DNA of 64,000 bases, taken from the NCBI RefSeq assembly GCF_003667345.1, contig NZ_RCWF01000008.1, positions 60,186 to 124,185 of the forward strand, given 5' to 3'. Position 1 is the stretch's first letter, and each line of letters begins with the position of its first letter. The translations under genes were made by a program, and so were the position numbers. Of the stretch, positions 1-8,608 are shown in pieces. Source of the DNA: Poseidonibacter antarcticus (GTDB lineage Bacteria; Campylobacterota; Campylobacteria; Campylobacterales; Arcobacteraceae). The notes under the pieces were generated by a model. It searched no databases, was not told the origin of the DNA, and was given only the letters and a program-made list of their open reading frames with translations.

Positions 1-828
1 AATAAAGAAAATAGGAACAAGCCAACCAAAACCAAAGTGTTCTAACTTAGAAGGTAATTGTTTATTGTGACCTTCAAAGAATGTTGTAATAAAAGTACCT
101 GCTATAAATGCTCCAAATGCAACTTCTAGGTGCAGATACATCATAACTGTTATCATTAAGAAGAAAATAGCCATTGACATTCTAATATCTTGTTCTTGAT
201 TATCTTTTTCAGGCATTAAATATGTTTTTATTTCAGGATACCACCAGATTAAATTATGAAACAATTTATAAATAAATATCATAGAAATAAGGAAAGCAGT
301 AAATAAAATCATAGTTTTATAAAACTCATAATTTATTCCAAACTCTAATACAGCTGATACAGTAGTTAATGCAAAGATAGAAACTATTTCACCAATAAGT
401 CCAACAACAATAGCTAGCCTAATCCACTCAACATCACCATACTCTTTTTTAAGAGTAGCAAGTAAACCAATAGAAATTAAAGGCAGAACAGCGATAAATA
501 AGTTACTTAAATCAAAGTATACAGCTATCAATGTTGATAAGGAAAAAAGGATTACATTGTACAACAAGGATTTTTTCAACATTGAAGGAGAAATATTAAC
601 AAGCTTTTTTAAATCAACTTCAAGTCCTGCTAAAAACATAAGATATAAAAATCCAAGTTCTGCTACTAAATGCAAGATTGCATGTTCTACTATAAAAGAA
701 AAATAAACAGCAATTGCACCTAGCATTATCTCAACTGTAATAGTTGGAAGTCTTAAAAGCTTAGCAATTAACGGTGAAGTAAATATAATTAAAGATATGG
801 TAATAATAATTGATATTTCTTCAGTCAT
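1..828 (-). CDS. Kef-type cation:proton antiporter, partial (C-terminal part outside the window)
   Basis: The first 276 residues of a membrane protein run off the left edge. Translation from ATG at 828 gives a string of hydrophobic helices beginning MTEEISIIITISLIIFTSP. It contains the CPA2 features LLRLPTITVEIMLGAI and ELGFLYLMFLAGLEVDL, the usual beginning of a KefB/NhaS-type Na+/K+:H+ exchanger, and later VAFGAFIAGTFI. CPA2 proteins exchange monovalent cations for protons across the inner membrane. Only the exchanger domain is visible, so a C-terminal RCK/TrkA-N domain can be neither shown nor excluded. It lies 9 nt downstream of bioB on the same strand and is probably co-transcribed. The cation cannot be assigned from sequence. 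Confidence 0.85.
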   Translation of the reverse strand, partial: MTEEISIIITISLIIFTSPLIAKLLRLPTITVEIMLGAIAVYFSFIVEHAILHLVAELGFLYLMFLAGLEVDLKKLVNISPSMLKKSLLYNVILFSLSTLIAVYFDLSNLFIAVLPLISIGLLATLKKEYGDVEWIRLAIVVGLIGEIVSIFALTTVSAVLEFGINYEFYKTMILFTAFLISMIFIYKLFHNLIWWYPEIKTYLMPEKDNQEQDIRMSMAIFFLMITVMMYLHLEVAFGAFIAGTFITTFFEGHNKQLPSKLEHFGFGWLVPIFFI

Positions 829-837
829 TAAACAGTC

Positions 838-1719
838 CTATTTCTCGTCAGCCATTTTAACAACATGCTTAGCTATTTTAAAACCTTGCGCTTCTAATGC
901 TTCAACATCATCTTTTGGTGTTTTACCAGCAGTTGTTAAATAATCACCAATAACAAAAGCATTTGCACCTCTATTAAAGATTTTATATTGCTCATCACCA
1001 AACATTAATTCTCTTCCACCTGCAACCATAATCTTATGTGCATTTGGAATCATCTTTCTTGATAATTCAATTAAATCAAAAGCTTCTTCTCTTGTAATTG
1101 TATTTTCTACAATTGGTAAAGCTTCATTTGGATGGAAAAAGTTCAAAGGAACATTCATAGGATCTAATGATGCAATTGATTTAATCATAGAAATTCTATC
1201 TTCTTGCGTTTCACCCATTCCAAAAATTCCACCACAAACTAATTGTAATCCTGCTTCTTTTACATTTAAACAAGTTTGGTATCTATCATCCCAAGGATGA
1301 GTAGTACAAATTGATGGATAAAAGTCTCTTGAAGTTTCTAAGTTATGATTATAGTTATCAACACCTGCTGCTTTTAATTCTTTTAATTGTTCAACAGATG
1401 CAGTTCCATTACAGGCGATTAATCTTAGACCTAAGTTTTCAGCTTTAACAGCTTTTGCAGCTTTTGCAATAAATTTTGTTTTTTTATCAGTTAAACCAAG
1501 TCCTGCTGTAACTAAACAAAATCCAACTGCACCATTTGCTCTTGCAATTTTAGCTTCTTTAACAATTTGTTCAATTTCTTTTAATTTATATCTTTGAATA
1601 TCCGCTTTATATCTTACACTTTGTGTACAGAATTTACAGTCTTCATTACATGTACCACTTTCAGCATTACAAATAGCACATAAAAATATTTCATCAGTTT
1701 TTTTAAATTTTTCGTTCAT
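838..1719 (-). CDS. bioB: Biotin synthase
   Basis: Radical-SAM enzyme that inserts sulfur into dethiobiotin in the last step of biotin synthesis. The cluster motif CNEDCKFC (Cys24, Cys28 and Cys31, counting from the start chosen here) binds the SAM [4Fe-4S]. YNHNLETS and GGIFGMGET are also typical of BioB. The frame is open to an ATG at 1740, but that start has no ribosome binding site. The second ATG at 1719 is preceded by GAGAGAAG and gives MNEKFKKTDEIFLCAICNAE, so I chose it (293 aa, in the family range). Even this start overlaps the 3' end of the upstream phosphoesterase by 17 nt, which suggests translational coupling. No other bio genes are nearby. Confidence 0.95.
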   Translation of the reverse strand: MNEKFKKTDEIFLCAICNAESGTCNEDCKFCTQSVRYKADIQRYKLKEIEQIVKEAKIARANGAVGFCLVTAGLGLTDKKTKFIAKAAKAVKAENLGLRLIACNGTASVEQLKELKAAGVDNYNHNLETSRDFYPSICTTHPWDDRYQTCLNVKEAGLQLVCGGIFGMGETQEDRISMIKSIASLDPMNVPLNFFHPNEALPIVENTITREEAFDLIELSRKMIPNAHKIMVAGGRELMFGDEQYKIFNRGANAFVIGDYLTTAGKTPKDDVEALEAQGFKIAKHVVKMADEK

Positions 1720-2221
1720 ATTTATATTCTTCTCTCTCATAATTGTTTTTATTTATATCTTTAAAATAGTGTGAGATTATATACTCATTTTCATTAATTT
1801 CTAGTAGTACACACTCAATAAGTGGTTTCTCTCTTGCACATACTTCTCCTGGGTTTAAAAAAAGAGTATTATTTTTGTATTCACATTCAAACATATGTGT
1901 ATGTCCAAAAATTACTATATTTGCATCAGGAGTTAAATGATAAGGCATATGCATTAGTTTAAAAGTTATATCTTTAATTTTAAAATAATAAGGTTCTTGC
2001 TTAATCACATATTTATGAGATATTGAAACTAGATTTCTATCATTGTTTCCAAAAACACTCACATAAGGTAAAGCTGATTCTTTTAATAGTTGAAGATTTT
2101 TTTCAATACATAAATCTCCTGCATGAACTAAATATTGACAACCTTTTTCTTTTAATAAAGTAATTACTTCTTTAGTATAGTCACTTTTAAAGTGACTATC
2201 TGAGAGAATTCCAATCTTCAT
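1703..2221 (-). CDS. YfcE/MJ0936-type metallophosphoesterase
   Basis: 172-aa cytosolic calcineurin-like phosphoesterase. The dinuclear metal ligands are all present: D8-x-H10, GD at 35-36, GNND at 58-61, and GHTH at 106-109 followed by LNPGEV. The length and motif spacing fit the YfcE/MJ0936 family, small Mn2+-dependent phosphodiesterases whose physiological substrates are mostly unknown. It sits 6 nt downstream of topA and overlaps bioB, so it belongs to the topA-bioB transcription unit. The last codons, a Glu/Lys/Arg-rich tail, lie within the bioB start region. The substrate cannot be predicted from sequence. Confidence 0.88.
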   Translation of the reverse strand: MKIGILSDSHFKSDYTKEVITLLKEKGCQYLVHAGDLCIEKNLQLLKESALPYVSVFGNNDRNLVSISHKYVIKQEPYYFKIKDITFKLMHMPYHLTPDANIVIFGHTHMFECEYKNNTLFLNPGEVCAREKPLIECVLLEINENEYIISHYFKDINKNNYEREEYKYERKI

Positions 2222-2227
2222 TGTTTA

Positions 2228-4651
2228 TTACTTTGTTTCTTTTTTCGCTGGTGTTTTTTTTGCAGCTGGTTTCTTAGCTGCTGCTTTTTTTGCAGGTGCT
2301 TTTTTAGTTGTAGTTTTTTTGGCTGCTGGCTTTTTAGCTGCAGTTTTTTTTGCTGCTGTTTTTTTCGCAGGTGCTTTTTTTGCTGTTGTTTTAGATTTTG
2401 GATCTTTTGCAATAATCTCTTCACACTCTTCTAGTGTCAAATCTTGGGCAACTTTACCTTTTGGTATTTTGAAATTTTTTCTACCTTGTTTAATATATGG
2501 TCCATATCTTCCAATAAGAACATGTATTTTTTCTTTTTCAAATACTTTTATAGTTGCTTTTGCTTTTGCTTCTGTAATTTCTTGAATTACTTCTAAAGCT
2601 CTTGGTAGCTCTATAGTATATGGATCATCAGTTTTTAATGAGAAATAATTAGTTTTCACTTGTAAATATGGTCCAAATCTTCCTATATTTGCTTTAATAT
2701 CTTCACCATCTTTTGTTTGTCCAACAACTCTTGGAAGTGTGAATAAAAATAATGCTTCATCCATTGTAATCGTATCCATATTTAAATGTTTTGGAATTGC
2801 TACAAATAAAGGTTTTTCTTCATCATCTTTTGTTCCAATTTGAACAAATGGACCAAATCTACCTACTCTTGCACTCATTGGTTTTCCAGATTTTGGATCA
2901 GTTCCTATTTCTCTAATTTGTAAATAGTCTTCTTTATTTACAGTTTCTTCTTTTTCATTAATAGTTTTTTTGAAGTCCCCATAAAAATCTTGCATTACTT
3001 GTTCCCAAGCAATTTTACCTTCTGCAATATGATCAAACTCTTCTTCAATTTTTGCTGTAAATCCAAGATTAATAATATCAGAGAAGTGATCTGCTAAAAA
3101 GCTATTAACTATTTCACCAGTTGGTGTTGGTGTTAATTTTTTATCTTCTGTTTTTACTACATATTCTCTTTGTTGAATAGTTGAAATTGTTGGAGCATAA
3201 GTTGAAGGACGTCCAATACCTTCTGCTTCAAGTTTTTTAACTAGTGATGCTTCTGTATATCTTGCAGGTGGTTTTGTAAATAATTGTTCTAAATCTAGTT
3301 TTTCTAGATTTAAAATTGTTCCTACTTTAATAGTTGGTAAAATCTTTTCTGTACTATCTAAAGCACCTTCAGGATTATCACTACCTTCTGTATAAGCTCT
3401 CATAAATCCAGGGAAAATAATTCTTTGTCCCTTAGTTTGGAATTCAAACTCTTTATCTTTTCCAGCTTGAATCTTATATGTAGTATTTGCAATTTGAGCT
3501 GCTGCCATTTGAGTAGCTAGTGTTCTTTTCCAAATCAAACTATAAAGTTTATATTGAGAATTTTCTACAAAAGCTTTTATATCACTAGGTTTTAAACTTA
3601 AATCAACAGGACGAATAGCTTCGTGAGCTTCTTGTGCGCCTTTTGCTTTTGATTTATAAACTCTTGGTTTACTTAATGAATAATCTTTTCCATATTCTGT
3701 TTCAATTACTTGTTTAGCTGCACTTGTTGCAACTGTAGAAAGATTTAATGAATCTGTTCTCATATATGTGATTAAACCACCTGTATGACCTGGGATATTC
3801 CCTACATTTCCTTCATAAAGTTGTTGAGCAATAACCATTGTTTGCTTAACAGAATATCCAAGTTTTCTACTTGCTTCTTGTTGTAGCGTAGAAGTTGTAA
3901 AAGGAGCTGCAGGATTTCTTTTAGATTCTTTTTCTTCAATATCATTTAATAAAAAGTTTCCAAGTTTTATTGAAGCTTCTATTTCTTTTGCCTGTGCTTC
4001 ATTTGTAATTTTTTTATTTTTACCGTTTATTTTTGCTAGTTCTGATTTTAATTCTGGGTCTTTGAATTCAGATTTAATTTTCCAGTACTCTTCTGGTTTA
4101 AATTCTCTAATTTCATTTTCTCTATCAACTATAATCTTAACAGCAACACTTTGAACACGACCAGCAGATAATCCATATCTAACTTTTCTCCATAGTAATG
4201 GTGAAAGTTCATATCCAACAGCACGGTCTAATATTCTTCTTGCTTGTTGAGCATCAACTAAGTGCTGATCAACTTCTCTTGGGTTTTCTAAAGCTTTTAA
4301 AATAGCATCTTTAGTAATTTCATGGAATACAATTCTTTTAATAGGGTTGTTTTCAATTTTTAAAGCAGGAATCAAATGCCATGCAATTGCTTCCCCTTCC
4401 CTATCCTCATCGGCCGCTAGGTAGATTGTCGTATCTTTATTAATATGTTTTTTTAAATCTGAAATGACTTTCTTCTTATCAGTAGAAATTAAATATTTAG
4501 GCTTAAAATTATCATCTGGATCAAATCCGAGTTTTGACTTAGGTAAATCTCTTACATGACCCATTGATGCCATTACTACGTAATCGCTTCCTAAAAATTT
4601 TGATATTGTTTTCGCTTTTGCGGGTGACTCCACTATTACTAAATTCTTCAC
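2228..4651 (-). CDS. topA: DNA topoisomerase I with Lys/Ala-rich tail
   Basis: Type IA topoisomerase that relaxes negative supercoils. The N-terminal Toprim domain begins VIVESPAKAKTISKFLG and contains DEDREGEAIAWH. The catalytic tyrosine is Y296 in GLITYMRTDSLNL. Residues about 590-745 hold three Topo_C repeats (GRFGPFVQIG, GRFGPYLQVK, GRYGPYIKQG) instead of the Cys4 zinc ribbons of E. coli TopA. The last ~55 residues are a histone-H1-like tail of repeated AKK, PAKK and TAAKK units, probably non-specific DNA binding. At 807 aa it is full length for this lineage. It lies 59 nt downstream of murB and 6 nt upstream of the phosphoesterase gene. Confidence 0.97.
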   Translation of the reverse strand: MKNLVIVESPAKAKTISKFLGSDYVVMASMGHVRDLPKSKLGFDPDDNFKPKYLISTDKKKVISDLKKHINKDTTIYLAADEDREGEAIAWHLIPALKIENNPIKRIVFHEITKDAILKALENPREVDQHLVDAQQARRILDRAVGYELSPLLWRKVRYGLSAGRVQSVAVKIIVDRENEIREFKPEEYWKIKSEFKDPELKSELAKINGKNKKITNEAQAKEIEASIKLGNFLLNDIEEKESKRNPAAPFTTSTLQQEASRKLGYSVKQTMVIAQQLYEGNVGNIPGHTGGLITYMRTDSLNLSTVATSAAKQVIETEYGKDYSLSKPRVYKSKAKGAQEAHEAIRPVDLSLKPSDIKAFVENSQYKLYSLIWKRTLATQMAAAQIANTTYKIQAGKDKEFEFQTKGQRIIFPGFMRAYTEGSDNPEGALDSTEKILPTIKVGTILNLEKLDLEQLFTKPPARYTEASLVKKLEAEGIGRPSTYAPTISTIQQREYVVKTEDKKLTPTPTGEIVNSFLADHFSDIINLGFTAKIEEEFDHIAEGKIAWEQVMQDFYGDFKKTINEKEETVNKEDYLQIREIGTDPKSGKPMSARVGRFGPFVQIGTKDDEEKPLFVAIPKHLNMDTITMDEALFLFTLPRVVGQTKDGEDIKANIGRFGPYLQVKTNYFSLKTDDPYTIELPRALEVIQEITEAKAKATIKVFEKEKIHVLIGRYGPYIKQGRKNFKIPKGKVAQDLTLEECEEIIAKDPKSKTTAKKAPAKKTAAKKTAAKKPAAKKTTTKKAPAKKAAAKKPAAKKTPAKKETK
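2236..2400 (-). repeat. Low-complexity Lys/Ala-coding repeat in topA
   Basis: The 3' end of topA is a run of imperfect 12-15 bp repeats encoding AKK-type units. It produces long lysine- or glutamine-rich open frames in the other reading frames, which are not genes. Such a tract is prone to slippage, so the number of units may differ between strains. Confidence 0.8.
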
Positions 4652-4710
4652 TAAAAAAAACCTTATATTATTTTGAATTTTTGCATTCTAACATAAAAAA
4701 ATTAATATTA

Positions 4711-5490
4711 CTAATAAATTATAATCTCAACTTTCATATCTATATTAAACTGCTCTTTTATTTTACTCTTTGCTAAATTGATTAAATATAGAGCATCTTC
4801 ATACGTTCCTGCCCCATTATTTACTAAAAAATTTGCGTGTTGTGATGAAAAAGACATATCGCCTTTTTTTAAGCCTTTTAGACCAATTTCTTCAATTAAT
4901 CTACCTGCAAAATCATCTTTTGGATTAGCAAAACAAGACCCAGCACTTGGAATATGTGGTTGATTATCTCGCATTTTATTAAACTGCTTTAATCTATCTT
5001 TAGAAAAACCTTTTGAAATATTAAATACAACTTCATAAACAATTGAATCCAATTTAGTATGTCTATATGAATATTCTACATCATCTTTTTTGATATAGCC
5101 ATCTTTTGTTTTAATGCTATGGATATGATTAAAAACTTCCCAAGATTTTAGTCCTGCATTCATTTTAACTAAACCACCCATATTTCCAGGTAATTTAGCT
5201 AGAAACTCTAAGTTTGCAATATCATTATTTCTTGTATAAGTTAAGAGCTTACCTGAACTTGTCGCACATCCAACGTAAAGTAAATCACCAATTTGTTTTA
5301 TGTAATCAAACTCTTCACCTAAAATCGCAAATTTTGGATGATTTGGACCAACTAAAGTATTATTAGCTCGACCAATTATTTGATAATCTTTATAATCACC
5401 TATTTCATTAATTACTAAAACATCAACTTTTGGTCCTATTTTAATTGATGAATACCTTGAAAAATCAATTTCTTTAAAATAATTTTGCAT
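4711..5490 (-). CDS. murB: UDP-N-acetylenolpyruvoylglucosamine reductase
   Basis: FAD- and NADPH-dependent enzyme that makes UDP-MurNAc, the second committed step of peptidoglycan synthesis in the cytosol. The FAD-binding part includes LAKLPGNMGGLVKMNAGLKS. YSYRHTKL and the catalytic serine region SAGSCFANPKDDFAGRLIEE follow, then the C-terminal QHANFLVNNGAGT. It is 259 aa, shorter than the ~300-340 aa of other MurBs. This is the compact form I know from Campylobacter and Arcobacter, and the catalytic parts are intact. Its ATG is 7 nt from the end of mqnD, so the two are probably co-transcribed. Confidence 0.95.
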   Translation of the reverse strand: MQNYFKEIDFSRYSSIKIGPKVDVLVINEIGDYKDYQIIGRANNTLVGPNHPKFAILGEEFDYIKQIGDLLYVGCATSSGKLLTYTRNNDIANLEFLAKLPGNMGGLVKMNAGLKSWEVFNHIHSIKTKDGYIKKDDVEYSYRHTKLDSIVYEVVFNISKGFSKDRLKQFNKMRDNQPHIPSAGSCFANPKDDFAGRLIEEIGLKGLKKGDMSFSSQHANFLVNNGAGTYEDALYLINLAKSKIKEQFNIDMKVEIIIY

Positions 5491-5497
5491 TATTTAT

Positions 5498-6361
5498 TTA
5501 TTTTGCTCTTAATTCTTCATATTCACTAGGAATTAGAAAATCTTTTGATTTTACTAAATTTTCATAGAATCCATTTTTATAACCTAATTCAAATAATTTA
5601 TCTAAAGCTTTATATTGAATATCACTTAGCTCAACTGAATTATCATTTGCATAAAGATCTAAATATGTATCTAAAGTATTGGCATCAACACGAATAAGAC
5701 CTTTTTCAAGTAACATAGGAGCTAAAACTTTTCTATTCTTATTTGCTACATCAACTGCTTTGATTAAAGTATTTTCATAATCAATTGCACTATGAAGTGG
5801 AATTGATCTTCTAATACACATTCCACCAAGTGGCAATGGTAAACCTCCACCACTTAATTCAACCCAAATATCCCAAAGTTCACGCTCAACTTCAAGAGTA
5901 TCACTAAAGTTAAGAATTGATTCATGGATTAAAACACCTGCATCAACTGTTCCATCAATTACAGCTTGCTCGATTTCTAAGAAGTTCATATAAGTAATTC
6001 TTGCATTTGGATAGGCAATTTTAAATAAAAGACCATTTGTAGTGAACTCACCACTAAGTGCAACTTTAAAATTTCTTTTTAATTTTGTACCTTTTTTCTT
6101 TATTAGTTTAGGTCCATAACCCTCTCCAAAAGAAACAGCAGTTTTTAATAAAGCATAATCTTCTTTTACAAATGGATATAAAGCAAATGAAATAGCACAA
6201 ATATCATATTCACCTTTTATCGTAGCTTGGTTTAAAGTCTCAATATCATCAGCAATATTTGTAAATCTAGCATTATTAGGAGTTACCCAACCAAATTTAA
6301 TCGCATAGTACATAAATATATCATCAGCATCAGGTGAATGTGCAACACTTATAGTTTTCAA
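5498..6361 (-). CDS. mqnD: MqnD-like menaquinone biosynthesis protein (1,4-dihydroxy-6-naphthoate synthase family)
   Basis: 287-aa protein with the two-lobed binding-protein fold of MqnA/MqnD. The N-terminal motif HSPDADDIFMYYA (residues 8-20) corresponds to the SPCPND-type motif of MqnD. IDAG/VDAGVLIHESIL (family HE motif) and SGGGLPLPLGG follow. In the futalosine pathway MqnD converts cyclic dehypoxanthinylfutalosine to 1,4-dihydroxy-6-naphthoate. Campylobacterota make menaquinone this way. The start is TTG at 6361, preceded at 6 nt by AAGGA; no better ATG is available. A GATACAAT -10 element lies upstream. MqnA-like activity cannot be fully excluded. Confidence 0.85.
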   Translation of the reverse strand: MKTISVAHSPDADDIFMYYAIKFGWVTPNNARFTNIADDIETLNQATIKGEYDICAISFALYPFVKEDYALLKTAVSFGEGYGPKLIKKKGTKLKRNFKVALSGEFTTNGLLFKIAYPNARITYMNFLEIEQAVIDGTVDAGVLIHESILNFSDTLEVERELWDIWVELSGGGLPLPLGGMCIRRSIPLHSAIDYENTLIKAVDVANKNRKVLAPMLLEKGLIRVDANTLDTYLDLYANDNSVELSDIQYKALDKLFELGYKNGFYENLVKSKDFLIPSEYEELRAK

Positions 6362-6388
6362 AAGCAGTCCTTTGTTTTTAGTAGAGGG

Positions 6389-6397
6389 ATTGTATCA
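6389..6397 (-). promoter_or_regulatory. Predicted -10 element of mqnD (TGATACAAT)
   Basis: On the minus strand TGATACAAT lies about 27 nt upstream of the mqnD start. The same GATACAAT core is found at a similar distance upstream of fabZ and pyrG in this window. No clear -35 box is visible, as is normal for the Campylobacterota housekeeping sigma factor. Confidence 0.5.
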
Positions 6398-6401
6398 CTT
6401 A

Positions 6402-6431
6402 ATGGTTTATTTTTTGTTTATAAAAAAATAA
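6402..6431 (-). terminator. Possible AT-only hairpin after the LysR gene
   Basis: TTTATTTTTT and AAAAAAATAA form an A/T-only stem with a short loop between the end of the LysR gene and the mqnD promoter. It is enclosed by a GTATC/GATAC pair. It is a weak candidate for ending LysR transcription; the base composition alone could produce it by chance. Confidence 0.25.
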
Positions 6432-6460
6432 GATACTATTTTTAATCCCTGAAATTTTTA

Positions 6461-7354
6461 CTATTGAAAATTATCATATTCTGAAATATTTTTTACAATA
6501 TAATCTTTAAAAGATTTAAAAACTGCATTTTTAAACTTATTTTTGTGGTAAACAATATAACAGTTTCTTTCAAATTTCATATTTATAATATTGATTTTAT
6601 ATAATCTCTTATTCGTAATTTCATAAGCTACACTTTTTTCTGGTAAGATGGAAATAGTATCTCTATATTTAACTAAAATTCTTTTTATTGCTAAAGTATG
6701 TTCAAGTTCTAAGCTTACATTTAATTGAGATTCTAGATCACCAAGATATTCAAAAAAAACATTCATAACTCCTGATGTTTTTTCTCTTATTATCCATTCT
6801 TTATCTAAAAGTTGATCTATATAATAACTCTTTTTTGAAAGATTGTAATCGGAACTAACAACTATAAGCTCATCTTTATATAATAACTCTTTTATAATAT
6901 TAGGATGAACCACTTCGCTTTCTATAAAACCTATATCAAGTTTTCCATTTAATATGAGTGATGTTATTTCAACAAACTCATTATATAAGTCATTTATTTT
7001 AACATCTTTAAATTTCTTATTATATTTGTATAAAAGTATTGGTAAAACATATACTCCAATTGTATTTGTAGCAGCAATATTTATACTTCCTGAAATTTTA
7101 TTCTTTGAAAAATCATTTTGAATATCTTTCATTTGAGATAAGAGAGGAATTATTTTTTCATATAAGATTCTTCCTCTTTCATTTAATATAAGTTTTTTAC
7201 TGATTCTATCAAATAGTTTTTCGTCAAATTCTGATTCAATTGATTTAATTGTCATTGATATATTAGGTTGAGAAAGTCCCATATCTTTTGATACTTTAGT
7301 AAGATTAGAACAATTAACAACATTTTTAAATATCTCCATATCTTTTATAGTCAT
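6461..7354 (-). CDS. LysR-family transcriptional regulator
   Basis: 297 aa. The N-terminal winged helix-turn-helix (about residues 1-60) contains LTKVSKDMGLSQPNISMTIK and ESEFDEKLFDRISKKLILNERG, classic for the family. From about residue 88 an effector-binding domain follows (SGSINIAATNTIGVYVLP). It is transcribed away from the desulfhydrase gene across a 207-bp intergenic region that carries a 17-bp palindrome with a T-N11-A core. By LysR convention it most likely controls the divergent desulfhydrase-symporter pair, with the substrate or a product as co-inducer. The ligand is not known. ATG at 7354 has AAGGA about 8 nt upstream. Confidence 0.93.
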   Translation of the reverse strand: MTIKDMEIFKNVVNCSNLTKVSKDMGLSQPNISMTIKSIESEFDEKLFDRISKKLILNERGRILYEKIIPLLSQMKDIQNDFSKNKISGSINIAATNTIGVYVLPILLYKYNKKFKDVKINDLYNEFVEITSLILNGKLDIGFIESEVVHPNIIKELLYKDELIVVSSDYNLSKKSYYIDQLLDKEWIIREKTSGVMNVFFEYLGDLESQLNVSLELEHTLAIKRILVKYRDTISILPEKSVAYEITNKRLYKINIINMKFERNCYIVYHKNKFKNAVFKSFKDYIVKNISEYDNFQ

Positions 7355-7452
7355 GCCAATTATCCTTGCTTTACAAATAGGGATGAAATTATAACCAATT
7401 CACCTTAATTTATGACAACAATATTGTATATATAACATACAGTTTTAATGGT

Positions 7453-7469
7453 TATAAGTTTTACTTATA
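7453..7469. promoter_or_regulatory. Candidate LysR-type operator
   Basis: The perfect 17-bp palindrome TATAAGTTTTACTTATA has two 7-bp arms around TTT and contains T-N11-A, the LysR-box geometry. It lies roughly midway between the divergent LysR gene (start 7354) and the desulfhydrase gene (start 7562), where an operator would be expected. The region is very AT-rich, so chance palindromes occur; position and symmetry together make the case. Confidence 0.5.
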
Positions 7470-7561
7470 GAAAGTATATAAAATATTTATTTCCTATAAA
7501 TAATCTGTTCAGATAAGATTCTAGAAGTTTAATATTACACAATTTTGAGGAGAAGATTAAT

Positions 7562-8563
7562 ATGGATTTAAATAGATTTAAAAAACGAGGCTATGTTAAA
7601 AAGACAACAGATATAGACCCATTAAATAATATAACAAAAGTAATGAATAATGGAGTTAATCTTTATATAAAAAGAGATGATATGTTAGAAAATGGGGGAA
7701 ATAAAACTAGAAAATTAGATTACCTTATTGCAGATGCTCTTGAAAAAGGTTGTGACACATTAATTACATGTGGAGCAGTACAATCAAACCATTGTAGAAT
7801 TACATTAGCATGGTCAAATGTAGAAAAAATGGATTGTCACTTAATATTAGAAGAAAGAGTACCTGGGTCTTATTCTGAAGATGCAAATGGAAATAATTTC
7901 TTATTTCACCTAATGGGTGCTAAATCTATTAAAGTTGTTCAAGGTGGAGCAGATTTAATGGCAAAAATGGAAGAAAAAGCAGAACAATTAAGAGCAGAAG
8001 GTAAAAAACCATATATTATTCCAGGTGGTGGATCAAATGGTATTGGAGCTTTAGGATACTCATCTTGTGCCTTAGAAATAATGGAACAATTAACTAAAAA
8101 AGCATTAGATATCGATGCTATTGTTGTACCTTCAGGAAGTTCAGGAACACATGCTGGAATGGCAGTTGCATTAAAAGCAATGAATAGTAAAATCAAATTA
8201 GTAGGTATAAATGTATCAAAACCAGAAGATGCTCAAAAAGAAGTAGTATATAAAGTTGCACAACAACACTTAGAACACTTAGGATTAGATAAAGACTTAT
8301 TAAAAAAAGAAGAATTAATTTGTATTGGAGATTATGTAGGACCTGGATATTCAAGAAGAACAGATGGAATGGTTGATGCAGTTAAAACTTTCGCAACAGA
8401 AGAAGGTATTTTATTAGATCCAGTTTATACAGGAAAAGTAGGAGATGGGTTTTTAACATTAGTTAAAGACGGTTATTTCAAAGAAGGCGACAATGTATTA
8501 TTTTTACATACAGGTGGTTCAATTGCACTATATGCATATATAGATTATTTTAAAAATAAATAG
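7562..8563 (+). CDS. PLP-dependent D-cysteine desulfhydrase / L-cysteate sulfo-lyase family enzyme
   Basis: 333-aa fold-type II PLP enzyme of the ACC deaminase/D-cysteine desulfhydrase family. NLYIKRDDMLENGGNKTRKL carries the PLP lysine (K48, the Lys after GGN). TCGAVQSNHCR holds the conserved serine region. IIPGGGSNGIGALGYSSCALEI is the phosphate-binding area. Members release ammonia and pyruvate with sulfide (DcyD), sulfite (CuyA, from L-cysteate) or, with ACC, ammonia and 2-oxobutanoate. Family membership is secure, the substrate is not. The next gene, 45 nt downstream, is an acidic amino-acid symporter, which makes cysteate a plausible substrate. ATG at 7562 is preceded by GAGGAG. Cytosolic. 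Confidence 0.88.
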   Translation: MDLNRFKKRGYVKKTTDIDPLNNITKVMNNGVNLYIKRDDMLENGGNKTRKLDYLIADALEKGCDTLITCGAVQSNHCRITLAWSNVEKMDCHLILEERVPGSYSEDANGNNFLFHLMGAKSIKVVQGGADLMAKMEEKAEQLRAEGKKPYIIPGGGSNGIGALGYSSCALEIMEQLTKKALDIDAIVVPSGSSGTHAGMAVALKAMNSKIKLVGINVSKPEDAQKEVVYKVAQQHLEHLGLDKDLLKKEELICIGDYVGPGYSRRTDGMVDAVKTFATEEGILLDPVYTGKVGDGFLTLVKDGYFKEGDNVLFLHTGGSIALYAYIDYFKNK

Positions 8564-8608
8564 TATTTATTACCCAACTTGATTAAATAATTTACTAAGG
8601 AAAAATTA

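Noticed and set aside
2218..2585. Lys/Gln-rich and Phe/Ala-rich frames at the end of topA
   Set aside because: They come from the A/T-rich repeat encoding the topA tail read in other frames.
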